Assembly: GCF_013778505.1 (NCBI RefSeq)
Contig: NZ_JAAOWU010000010.1
Location: forward strand, 148,853-212,852
From: Pseudomonas sivasensis
Lineage (GTDB): Bacteria; Pseudomonadota; Gammaproteobacteria; Pseudomonadales; Pseudomonadaceae
Length of the DNA stretch: 64,000 nt
Direction: 5' to 3'
A model generated the notes under the pieces. That model saw only the letters and a list, made by a program, of their open reading frames with translations, had not been told where the DNA came from and made no database searches. Below, in pieces: positions 27,073 to 34,340 of the stretch (positions within the stretch are counted from its first letter, which is position 1; each line of letters starts with the position of its first letter). The position numbers and the translations under genes are program-made.

Positions 27073-27120
27073 GCACCGCTTCAATGCACCCTGTTCTAGC
27101 ATCGCGCACACGTTCCACGC
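27073..27120 (+). promoter_or_regulatory. NtrC-like sites upstream of nrsZ
   Basis: Two imperfect matches to GCAC-N7-GTGC: GCAC-N7-ATGC at 27073-27087 and GCAC-N7-ACGC at 27106-27120. They start 33 nt apart, about three helical turns, and lie 110-160 nt before the -24 box. Each is weaker than the glnA and ntrB sites, so this is a tentative enhancer. Confidence 0.5.
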
Positions 27121-27166
27121 CCGAACCAACCGTTTTGTTAAGAGAATGCTGAATTCCGAAAACACC

Positions 27167-27197
27167 AAAGCCCCGTAATCCGGGGCTTTGCGCTTTT
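27167..27197 (+). terminator. Intrinsic terminator of ntrB-ntrC
   Basis: Stem AAAGCCCCG / CGGGGCTTT with loop TAATC, then GCGC and T5. It ends 33 nt before the nrsZ -24 box, so nrsZ is insulated from ntrC read-through. Confidence 0.88.
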
Positions 27198-27229
27198 TGA
27201 AGAATTTTTTTGGCACAACTTAGCCACTC

Positions 27230-27245
27230 TGGCACGCGCCCTGCA
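27230..27245 (+). promoter_or_regulatory. Sigma-54 promoter of nrsZ
   Basis: TGGCACGCGCCCTGCA keeps the full TGGCACG -24 half and a good -12 half, with 10 nt between GG and GC. It is the best sigma-54 match in the window. The predicted start is near 27256, only a few nt before the first sRNA module. Confidence 0.9.
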
Positions 27246-27255
27246 ATAACCCAAG

Positions 27256-27552
27256 TACAACCCAGTTTCGGGGACCTTGGTACAGGCAGGCCGAGAATCC
27301 CCTCTTTACACCCGGGGTGCTTGATGCGAACCGCGTCGCGCTCCACACCGCTTTGGGGAACCTCGGTACAGGCAGGCCGGGGACTCCCTCTTTAACAACG
27401 AAGCTTTGATGGCTTCACCCCGTTTTGGGAGCCCTGGTACAGGCAGGCCGGGAACTCCCTTCTTTACACCGGGGCTTATGTGGCACAGCGCCCATAGCCC
27501 CAGCCCGTTTTGGGGACCTTGGTACAGGCAGGCCGGGGATTCCCTCTTTTAT
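27256..27552 (+). ncRNA. nrsZ: Multi-module nitrogen-regulated sRNA NrsZ
   Basis: No reading frame fits, but a module of about 45 nt occurs four times (about 27264-27308, 27350-27394, 27421-27467 and 27506-27552). Each has the invariant core GGTACAGGCAGGCC (at 27279, 27365, 27436 and 27521), flanked by a G-rich stretch before and TCCC then CTCTTT or CTTCTTT after. The flanks can pair into a stem whose bases change together (GGGGA/TCCCC in copy 1, GGGAG/CTCCC in copy 3), leaving the core exposed. In P. aeruginosa the sRNA NrsZ sits at this same place, just after ntrC, is sigma-54/NtrC dependent, and is processed into similar short RNAs. Position, promoter and modular form all agree. The 3' end is estimated; it overlaps the last codon of the opposite gene. 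Confidence 0.85.
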
Positions 27553-27989
27553 TGCTCCTGGAGATGGATCTCCAACCGCCAGCGGTCATCGACCTCTTCT
27601 CCCTTCCACTCCCCGCGCAACGGCCGAGCCGCGACCAGGTTCAGCAGCAGGCCGCCATCGGTCTTGCGCACGCGCCAGTTCACGTCCTTGTCGTTGACCT
27701 TAAGTTGCCCGGTGCTGGCCTTGCCTTGGGCATCAAACAGCAACGCCACGGTGCCATCGATATGCTCGCCGTGCAGCTTGGGTTCGCTGTTGAACCACAC
27801 CACTACGCCATCCGTGGTCGTCTCTACCTGTTGCAGTTCGACCGGGTCCGCTGTGGTCAGCCGGCCAATCATCAGCCCCACCATCAAGCCGACAATCGCC
27901 AGCGAGCCCATGACCCTTGGCAATAGCTTCGGTCTTGGGTCTTCTTCAGGGGTAGAATGCAGCGCATCTTTGCCTTCGGAGCCGTGCAT
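27549..27989 (-). CDS. Small membrane-anchored protein of unknown function
   Basis: A 146-residue protein with a short charged N-terminus, one transmembrane helix (about 27-45, VMGSLAIVGLMVGLMIGRL) and a periplasmic domain of about 100 residues rich in beta-like sequence (VVWFNSEPKLHGEHIDGTVALLF, DVNWRVRKTDGGLLLNL). I do not recognise a named domain. A gene in the same place follows ntrC/nrsZ in P. aeruginosa, so it is conserved. The ATG at 27989 has AAGGA about ten nt upstream, inside trmL, and its CAT overlaps the trmL ATG. A start at 27911 would remove the cytoplasmic part and cannot be excluded. Confidence 0.75.
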   Translation of the reverse strand: MHGSEGKDALHSTPEEDPRPKLLPRVMGSLAIVGLMVGLMIGRLTTADPVELQQVETTTDGVVVWFNSEPKLHGEHIDGTVALLFDAQGKASTGQLKVNDKDVNWRVRKTDGGLLLNLVAARPLRGEWKGEEVDDRWRLEIHLQEQ

Positions 27990-28443
27990 GTTTCACGTCA
28001 TCCTTTTTCAACCAGAAATTCCGCCGAATACCGGCAACGTTATCAGGCTGTGCGCCAACAGTGGCTGCCACCTGCATTTGATCGAGCCCCTGGGCTTCGA
28101 CATGGACGACAAGCGTCTGCGCCGTGCCGGGCTGGACTACCACGAGTACGCCACGCTCCAGCGCCACGCCGACTTGGCCAGCTGCCTGGAAAGCCTGGGG
28201 CATCCGCGCTTGTTCGCGTTCACCACCAAGGGTTCGCGACCGTTCCATGATGCCAGTTTTGCTGAGGGCGATGCCTTCCTGTTCGGCCCGGAGAGCCGTG
28301 GCCTGCCGGCCGAAGTGCTCGACGCCCTGCCCGATGGGCATCGCCTTCGCCTGCCAATGCGCGAAGGCTGCCGCAGCCTGAACCTGTCCAACACCGTAGC
28401 CGTTGCCGTGTACGAAGGTTGGCGCCAACTCGGTTTCAAATAA
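27988..28443 (+). CDS. trmL: tRNA (cytidine/uridine-2'-O-)-methyltransferase TrmL
   Basis: A 151-residue SPOUT methyltransferase that modifies the wobble base (position 34) of some tRNA-Leu species. Signatures: FQPEIPPNTGNVIRLCANSG near the start, the AdoMet-knot motifs GPESRGLP (about 99) and LNLSNTVAVAVYEG at the end. I chose the ATG at 27988 with GGAG seven nt upstream; the longer open frame runs through the sRNA region and is not coding. It is divergent from the membrane-protein gene with overlapping start codons, so its promoter must lie within that gene. Confidence 0.94.
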   Translation: MFHVILFQPEIPPNTGNVIRLCANSGCHLHLIEPLGFDMDDKRLRRAGLDYHEYATLQRHADLASCLESLGHPRLFAFTTKGSRPFHDASFAEGDAFLFGPESRGLPAEVLDALPDGHRLRLPMREGCRSLNLSNTVAVAVYEGWRQLGFK

Positions 28444-28458
28444 CACACCAAACAAAAT

Positions 28459-28545
28459 GTGGGAGGGGGCTTGCCCCCGATGGCGGAGTGTCAGTCGACA
28501 TCTATCTGACTGATCCACCGCTATCGGGAGCAAGCCCCCTCCCAC
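28459..28545. repeat. REPIN between convergent trmL and secB
   Basis: Inverted REP arms GTGGGAGGGGGCTTGCCCCC and GGGAGCAAGCCCCCTCCCAC around a variable centre. It starts 16 nt after the trmL stop and ends 25 nt before the secB stop; no other terminator is seen between them. Confidence 0.95.
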
Positions 28546-28570
28546 ATTGGGTTCTGCGTCGGGTTCGAGA

Positions 28571-29050
28571 TTACTGAACCGTCGGTGCGCCTTCCTGTTG
28601 CATGCGCTGCAGCTCTTGAGCGTACAGGGCATCGAAGTTCACCGGAGCCAGCATCAGCGCAGGGAACGAACCACGGGTGACCAGGCTGTCCAGGGTCTCA
28701 CGGGCATACGGGAACAGGATGTTCGGGCAGAACGCGCCCAGGGTGTGGCTCATGGACGCTTCGTCCAGGCCCTGGATCAGGAAGATACCGGCCTGTTGCA
28801 CTTCAGCAATGAAGGCCACTTCTTCACCGTTCTTGACGGTGACCGACAGGGTCAGCACAACTTCGTGGAAGTCGCCTTCCAGTGCCTTTTGACGGGTGTT
28901 CAGGTCCAGCGCAACGCTTGGGGTCCACTCCTGGCGGAAGATGGCCGGGCTTTTCGGCGCTTCGAACGACAGGTCACGCACGTAGATACGCTGCAGCGAG
29001 AACTGTGGGCCTTGAGCTTCTGCTGCTTCGGTGTTCTGTTGGTCAGTCAT
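28571..29050 (-). CDS. secB: Protein-export chaperone SecB
   Basis: A 159-residue cytosolic chaperone that keeps precursor proteins unfolded and hands them to SecA. The sequence has FSLQRIYVRDLSFEAPKSP at the start and the conserved LCPN-type loop (AFCPNILFPYARETL). Length is typical. It is the last gene of rhodanese-grxC-secB on the minus strand, the same order as in many gamma-proteobacteria. Confidence 0.97.
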   Translation of the reverse strand: MTDQQNTEAAEAQGPQFSLQRIYVRDLSFEAPKSPAIFRQEWTPSVALDLNTRQKALEGDFHEVVLTLSVTVKNGEEVAFIAEVQQAGIFLIQGLDEASMSHTLGAFCPNILFPYARETLDSLVTRGSFPALMLAPVNFDALYAQELQRMQQEGAPTVQ

Positions 29051-29092
29051 CGCAGATCCTTCTTGATCTTGGGGTCTTTTAGGGTTTAGGAG

Positions 29093-29347
29093 TCAGACGA
29101 GCAGCAGCGCATCGAGTTTACCGGCGCGCTCCAGGGCAAACAGGTCGTCGCAGCCACCGATGTGTTTGGCGCCGATCCAGATCTGCGGCACAGACGTGCG
29201 TCCCGCCTTCTGGGCCATTTCGGCGCGCACCTGGGGCTTGCCGTCGACCTTGATCTCTTCGAAGGCAACGCCCTTCTTATCCAGCAGAGCCTTGGCTCGC
29301 ATGCAATAAGGGCAATAATCGCTGGAGTAGACGACAACCTGGCTCAT
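29093..29347 (-). CDS. grxC: Glutaredoxin 3
   Basis: An 84-residue dithiol glutaredoxin with the active site C12-P-Y-C15 and the glutathione-binding SVPQIWIGAKHIGGCDDL segment (TVP-type cis-proline and GG-x-DD). It reduces disulfides with glutathione in the cytosol. It lies 1 nt after the rhodanese gene and 42 nt before secB. Confidence 0.96.
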   Translation of the reverse strand: MSQVVVYSSDYCPYCMRAKALLDKKGVAFEEIKVDGKPQVRAEMAQKAGRTSVPQIWIGAKHIGGCDDLFALERAGKLDALLLV

Positions 29348-29348
29348 A

Positions 29349-29762
29349 TCACTTCACCAGCGGCAGGTTATCGGCGCGCCAGCTGCTGATGCCACCGGAC
29401 AGCTTGGCCGCGGTGAAACCGGTCTTGAGCATTTCGCGGGCGTGAGTGCCGGCGTGCTGGCCTTGGGCGTCGACCAGGATGATGGTCTTGGCCTTGTGTT
29501 TTTCCAGCTCGGCCAGGCGCGCGATCAGCTTGTCCTGTGGAATGTTCAGTGCACCGACGATATGGCCGGCAGCGAATTCCTTGGCTGGGCGGATATCCAC
29601 CACAATGGCCTCATCCTTGTTGACCAGCGCGGTCAGCTCCGACGTGCTCAGGCTGCGACCACCACGGCTCAATTCGTGAGCGATCAGCAGCGCCAGCAGG
29701 ATGACGAAGGCACCCACGAGCAGATAGTGGGCAGTGGCAAATGCAATCAGGTGATCAACCAT
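29349..29762 (-). CDS. Membrane-anchored rhodanese-like protein lacking the catalytic cysteine
   Basis: A 137-residue protein with one N-terminal transmembrane helix (about 10-29) and a rhodanese domain (about 40-135). The phrases VVDIRPAKEFAAGHIVGALNIP and SGGISSWRADNLP are typical. The active-site loop reads VDAQGQHAG, with D98 where active rhodaneses have the persulfide cysteine, so sulfur transfer is unlikely by this route. It belongs to the common secB-linked family. The ATG at 29762 is used; a TTG one codon earlier is also in frame. Confidence 0.88.
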   Translation of the reverse strand: MVDHLIAFATAHYLLVGAFVILLALLIAHELSRGGRSLSTSELTALVNKDEAIVVDIRPAKEFAAGHIVGALNIPQDKLIARLAELEKHKAKTIILVDAQGQHAGTHAREMLKTGFTAAKLSGGISSWRADNLPLVK

Positions 29763-29913
29763 CAAGGAGGTTCCAGGGCGTTAAAATGGCGGTAAGTATA
29801 CACAGCCGTCAGGGGGGGCCAACCCCCGTAAAGCGGTGACGTGGTCGGAACTTCGCTTTAAACTGCCACTCCCTTTTCAATTGCCTTCCTTTATTACCGC
29901 CGCGAGAGGATCT

Positions 29914-31440
29914 ATGACTACTACGCCTAAACCTTTGGTCCTGATAATTCTCGATGGCTTCGGACACAGTGAAAGCCACCACGACAACGCGGTATACGCG
30001 GCCAAGAAGCCTGTACTGGACCGTTTGACCGCCAGCGTCCCCAACGGCCTGATCTCCGGTTCGGGCATGGACGTGGGCCTGCCCGACGGGCAAATGGGCA
30101 ACTCGGAAGTCGGCCATATGAACCTCGGCGCCGGACGAGTGGTATATCAAGACTTCACACGAGTGACCAAAGCGATCCGCGACGGCGAGTTCTTCGAGAA
30201 CCCGACCATCTGCGCAGCGGTAGATAAAGCAGTAGCCGACGGCAAGGCCGTGCACTTCATGGGCCTATTATCCGACGGCGGTGTACACAGCCACCAAGAC
30301 CATCTGGTTGCCATGGCCGAACTGGCCTTCAAGCGCGGCGCCGAGAAGATCTACCTGCACGCCTTCCTCGACGGTCGCGACACTCCTCCAAAAAGCGCGC
30401 AATCGTCCATCGAGCTGCTGGACGCCACATTCGCCGCCCTGGGCAAAGGCCGCATTGCAAGCATCGTGGGCCGTTACTTCGCCATGGATCGTGACAACCG
30501 TTGGGACCGAGTGTCCCAAGCCTACAACCTGATCGTCGACGGTCAGGCCGAATTCAACGCCGCCACCGCCCAAGAAGGCCTGGAAGCCGCCTACGCCCGT
30601 GGCGAAAGCGATGAGTTCGTCAAGGCCACCACCATCGGCGAGCCGGTAAAAGTCGAAGACGGCGACGCCGTGGTGTTCATGAACTTCCGCGCCGACCGTG
30701 CCCGCGAGCTGAGCCGCGTGTTCGTCGAAGACGGCTTCAGCGAGTTCGAACGCGCCCGCCAGCCAAAAGTGCACTACGTCGGCCTGACCCAATACGCCGC
30801 GAGCATCCCGGCCCCCGCCGCCTTTGCTCCGGGCAGCCTGGACAACGTGCTCGGCGATTACCTGGCGAAAAACGGCAAGACCCAACTGCGCATTGCCGAA
30901 ACTGAAAAATACGCCCACGTGACCTTCTTCTTCTCGGGCGGCCGTGAAGAACCTTTCCCAGGCGAAGAGCGCATCCTGATCCCGTCGCCAAAAGTCGCCA
31001 CCTACGACCTGCAGCCGGAAATGAGCGCGCCGGAAGTCACCGACAAAATCGTCGACGCCATCGACCACCAGCGTTACGACGTGATCGTGGTCAACTACGC
31101 CAACGGCGACATGGTTGGCCACAGCGGCAACCTGGAAGCCGCGACCAAGGCCGTGGAATGCCTGGACTTGTGCGTCGGCCGCATCGTCGACGCCCTGGAA
31201 AAAGTCGGCGGCGAAGCGCTGATCACGGCCGACCACGGCAATTGCGAGCAGATGTCCGACGAGTCCACCGGCCAGGCACACACCGCTCACACCACTGAGC
31301 CAGTGCCGTTCATCTACGTGGGCAAGCGCGACTTCAAAGTGCGTGACGGCGGGGTGTTGGCGGATGTGGCGCCAACCATGCTGATGCTGATGGGGCTGGA
31401 GAAGCCAGCGGAGATGACCGGGACCTCGATTCTGGTTTGA
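29914..31440 (+). CDS. gpmI: 2,3-bisphosphoglycerate-independent phosphoglycerate mutase
   Basis: A 508-residue manganese enzyme of the alkaline phosphatase superfamily interconverting 3- and 2-phosphoglycerate. The phosphoserine is S64 in GQMGNSEVGHMNLG; metal-site motifs LLSDGGVHSH, ADHGNCEQM and TAHTTEPVPF are present. I chose the ATG at 29914 (MTTTPKPLVL) with GAGAGGA upstream; the 26-codon extension is unlikely. Downstream lie envC-like, ctpA and a polysaccharide deacetylase on the same strand, an arrangement common in this genus. Confidence 0.97.
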   Translation: MTTTPKPLVLIILDGFGHSESHHDNAVYAAKKPVLDRLTASVPNGLISGSGMDVGLPDGQMGNSEVGHMNLGAGRVVYQDFTRVTKAIRDGEFFENPTICAAVDKAVADGKAVHFMGLLSDGGVHSHQDHLVAMAELAFKRGAEKIYLHAFLDGRDTPPKSAQSSIELLDATFAALGKGRIASIVGRYFAMDRDNRWDRVSQAYNLIVDGQAEFNAATAQEGLEAAYARGESDEFVKATTIGEPVKVEDGDAVVFMNFRADRARELSRVFVEDGFSEFERARQPKVHYVGLTQYAASIPAPAAFAPGSLDNVLGDYLAKNGKTQLRIAETEKYAHVTFFFSGGREEPFPGEERILIPSPKVATYDLQPEMSAPEVTDKIVDAIDHQRYDVIVVNYANGDMVGHSGNLEAATKAVECLDLCVGRIVDALEKVGGEALITADHGNCEQMSDESTGQAHTAHTTEPVPFIYVGKRDFKVRDGGVLADVAPTMLMLMGLEKPAEMTGTSILV

Positions 31441-31463
31441 TTTCAACCACACCATTGAACAGT

Positions 31464-31549
31464 GTGGGAGGGGGCTTGCCCCCGATAGCAATGGGTCAGC
31501 CAACACATATTCAGCTGACACACTGCAATCGGGGGCAAACCCTTCCCAC
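31464..31549. repeat. REPIN downstream of gpmI
   Basis: Left arm intact (GTGGGAGGGGGCTTGCCCCC); right arm decayed to GGGGGCAAACCCTTCCCAC. It lies 23 nt after the gpmI stop codon and before the envC-like gene on the same strand. Confidence 0.93.
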
Positions 31550-31696
31550 ATTGGATCTCCCGTGTTTGGAAGATGTCTTTTTGCCATACCACCGCCACTC
31601 GGCGCCTATCTTGCCCGCCAGCCCCAATTGGGCGTTTTTTTTGCAGCGCTTGGCGGGCATACTAGGCCGTCCCTTTCCCTGGTGTCGCCCGCCTCT

Positions 31697-32992
31697 ATGC
31701 TTCGCGCCTTGATTACCCTTGCTCTTGTCTGCCTGCTCCAACCGGCGTTTGCCGATGAGCGCGCACAAACCCAACAACAGTTGGACGCTACGCGTCAGGA
31801 CATTACCGAGCTGAAAAAACTGCTCGGCAAGCTCCAGGAAGAAAAATCCGGGGTGCAGAAAGACCTGCGCGGCACGGAAACCGAAATGGGCAAGCTAGAG
31901 AAGCAAGTCCAAGAGCTGCAAAAAGAATTAAAGAAGAGCGAGTCGGAACTGGAGCGACTCGACGCTGAGAAAAAAAAACTCCAGAGCGCACGCGTTGAAC
32001 AGCAACGTCTGATCGCGATCCAGGCCCGCGCCGCCTACCAGAGTGGCCGCCAGGAATACCTCAAGCTGCTGCTCAACCAGCAGAACCCTGAGAAATTCGC
32101 GCGCACCCTGACCTACTACGACTACCTGAGCAAAGCCCGCCTGGAGCAATTGAAAAGCTTCAACGAGACTCTGCGCCAGTTGGTCAACGTCGAACAGGAA
32201 ATCGCCAACCAGCAGTCGCAGTTGGAAGACCAGAAAAGCGCCCTCGACACCCAGCGCGATGAGCTGGACAAGGTCCGCAAGGAGCGCCAGCTGGCCCTGG
32301 CCAAGCTCAATGACGACGTGAAAGCCCGCGACGCCAAGCTCCAGGCCCGCGAGCAAGACCAAGCCGACCTGGCCAAAGTGCTCAAGACCATCGAAGAAAC
32401 CCTGGCGCGCCAGGCACGCGAGGCCGAAGAAGCGCGCCAGAAAGCGCTGATCGCCCAGCAGGAAGCCGAAAAAAAGCGCCAGCGTGAGGCCGAACTGGCA
32501 GCCACCACTGACGCTCCGGCGCCACGTAAACCGGCACATGCAGCGCCTGGACCGTTGGTTTCCAGCGCCGGCGAGTCTTTCGGCGGCCCTTTTGCTTCAG
32601 CGCGAGGAAAACTTCCATGGCCTGTTGATGGTCGACTACTGGCACGCTTCGGTGAAACCCGTGGCGACGACACCCGCGCCAAGTGGGATGGAGTGATGAT
32701 CAGCGCCTCCGCCGGCAGCCAGGTCCACGCCGTTCACGGCGGGCGTGTGGTGTTTGCCGATTGGCTGCGGGGCGCCGGTTTGTTGGTGATTCTTGACCAC
32801 GGCAATGGCTATTTGAGCCTTTACGGCCACAATCAGACGTTACTCAAGTCGGCAGGTGATGTTGTAAAAGCCGGTGAATCCATCTCCACTGTCGGTAACA
32901 GTGGTGGCCAGGACACCCCGGCGCTGTACTTCGCTATTCGTCAGCAGGGTCGCCCGAGCGATCCCGCACAATGGTGCCGTTCCCAAGGATAG
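31697..32992 (+). CDS. EnvC-like murein hydrolase activator
   Basis: A 431-residue exported protein: signal peptide of 19 residues (cleavage after AFA), long coiled coil (about 22-260) with dense Lys/Glu/Gln heptads, and a C-terminal LytM/M23 domain (about 320-425). The zinc ligands of active M23 peptidases are not seen: the usual HxxxD position reads WDGVMIS and the HxH position reads ALYFAIRQ. It should therefore act like EnvC, activating amidases at the septum rather than cutting itself. I chose the ATG at 31697, since the preceding part is non-coding in character. Confidence 0.9.
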   Translation: MLRALITLALVCLLQPAFADERAQTQQQLDATRQDITELKKLLGKLQEEKSGVQKDLRGTETEMGKLEKQVQELQKELKKSESELERLDAEKKKLQSARVEQQRLIAIQARAAYQSGRQEYLKLLLNQQNPEKFARTLTYYDYLSKARLEQLKSFNETLRQLVNVEQEIANQQSQLEDQKSALDTQRDELDKVRKERQLALAKLNDDVKARDAKLQAREQDQADLAKVLKTIEETLARQAREAEEARQKALIAQQEAEKKRQREAELAATTDAPAPRKPAHAAPGPLVSSAGESFGGPFASARGKLPWPVDGRLLARFGETRGDDTRAKWDGVMISASAGSQVHAVHGGRVVFADWLRGAGLLVILDHGNGYLSLYGHNQTLLKSAGDVVKAGESISTVGNSGGQDTPALYFAIRQQGRPSDPAQWCRSQG

Positions 32993-33022
32993 GGCCGCAT
33001 CTACATTAGGAGTTCGTTCGAC

Positions 33023-34339
33023 ATGCTGCATTTGTCCCGCCTCACTTCGCTGGCCCTGACGATCGCCTTGGTGATCGGCGCGCCTCTGGCTTTCGCCGAC
33101 CAGGCCGCTCCGGCTGCACCTGCTGCCACGGCCGCGACCACCAAGGCCCCGTTGCCGCTGGACGAGTTGCGCACCTTTGCCGAGGTCATGGACCGCATCA
33201 AGGCAGCCTATGTCGAACCCGTAGACGACAAGACTCTGCTGGAGAATGCCATCAAGGGCATGCTCAGCAACCTCGACCCGCACTCTGCCTATCTGGGCCC
33301 TGAAGATTTCGCTGAACTGCAGGAAAGCACCAGCGGTGAATTCGGTGGCCTGGGCATTGAAGTCGGCGCCGAAGACGGCAACATCAAGGTGGTGTCACCC
33401 ATCGACGACACCCCGGCGTCCAAGGCCGGCATCCAGGCTGGTGACTTTATCGTCAAAATCAACGGCCAGCCGACCCGTGGCCAGACCATGACCGAAGCCG
33501 TGGACAAGATGCGCGGCAAGATCGGCCAGAAAATCACCCTGACCCTGGTACGCGACGGTGGCAACCCGTTCGACGTGACACTCACCCGCGCGACCATCGT
33601 GGTCAAGAGCGTGAAGAGTCAGCTGCTGGAGTCGGGCTACGGTTACATCCGCATCACCCAATTCCAGGTCAAGACCGGCGACGAAGTGGCCAAGGCACTG
33701 GCCAAGTTGCGCAAGGACAACGGCAAGAAACTCAGCGGCATCGTGCTCGACCTGCGCAACAACCCAGGCGGCGTGCTGCAGTCGGCGGTGGAAGTGGTCG
33801 ACCACTTCATTACCAAAGGTCTGATCGTCTACACCAAGGGCCGTATCGCCAACTCCGAGCTGCGCTTCTCGGCCACCGGCAACGACCTCAGCGAGAACGT
33901 GCCACTGGCCGTGCTGATCAACGGCGGCAGCGCCTCGGCTTCGGAAATCGTCGCCGGCGCCCTGCAGGACCAGAAACGCGGCGTGCTGATGGGCACCACC
34001 AGCTTCGGCAAAGGCTCGGTGCAGACCGTGTTGCCGCTGAACAACGATCGCGCACTGAAGATCACCACTGCGCTGTACTACACGCCGAACGGCCGCTCCA
34101 TCCAGGCCCAGGGCATCGTGCCGGACATCGAAGTGCGCAAGGCCAAGATCACTAACGAGATCGACAGCGAGTACTACAAAGAGGCAGACCTGCAAGGTCA
34201 CCTGGGCAATGGCAACGGCGGTGCCGACCAGCCGACCGGCAGCAGCAAGAAAGCCAAGCCGATGCCACAGGACGACGACTATCAACTGGCTCAGGCGCTG
34301 AGCCTGCTCAAGGGGCTGAGCATCACGCGCAGCCGTTGA
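33023..34339 (+). CDS. ctpA: Carboxyl-terminal processing protease (S41 family)
   Basis: A 438-residue periplasmic protease: signal peptide of about 25 residues (ending PLAFA), PDZ domain (about 95-170) with FGGLGIEVG, and the S41 catalytic domain. The catalytic Ser is S305 in GGSASASE and the Lys is K330 in SFGKGSVQ, 25 residues apart as in the family. CtpA-type proteases degrade murein hydrolases in pseudomonads, so the link to the EnvC-like gene just upstream makes sense. RBS AGGAG is close to the ATG. Confidence 0.95.
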   Translation: MLHLSRLTSLALTIALVIGAPLAFADQAAPAAPAATAATTKAPLPLDELRTFAEVMDRIKAAYVEPVDDKTLLENAIKGMLSNLDPHSAYLGPEDFAELQESTSGEFGGLGIEVGAEDGNIKVVSPIDDTPASKAGIQAGDFIVKINGQPTRGQTMTEAVDKMRGKIGQKITLTLVRDGGNPFDVTLTRATIVVKSVKSQLLESGYGYIRITQFQVKTGDEVAKALAKLRKDNGKKLSGIVLDLRNNPGGVLQSAVEVVDHFITKGLIVYTKGRIANSELRFSATGNDLSENVPLAVLINGGSASASEIVAGALQDQKRGVLMGTTSFGKGSVQTVLPLNNDRALKITTALYYTPNGRSIQAQGIVPDIEVRKAKITNEIDSEYYKEADLQGHLGNGNGGADQPTGSSKKAKPMPQDDDYQLAQALSLLKGLSITRSR

Positions 34340-34340
34340 T

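Noticed and set aside
27264..27552. Four regularly spaced repeats that could be taken for a CRISPR array
   Set aside because: Spacing is uneven (71-86 nt), the copies are imperfect, no cas genes are near, and the position and promoter match NrsZ.
27406..27987. N-terminal extension of the TrmL frame through the sRNA modules
   Set aside because: It is Ser/Pro-rich and not protein-like, and it covers the nrsZ repeats; TrmL begins at 27988.
29807..29833. G-rich/C-rich hairpin (AGGGGGGG...CCCCC) before gpmI
   Set aside because: Short stem in a 150-nt promoter gap with no clear link to a gene end or leader; could be chance.
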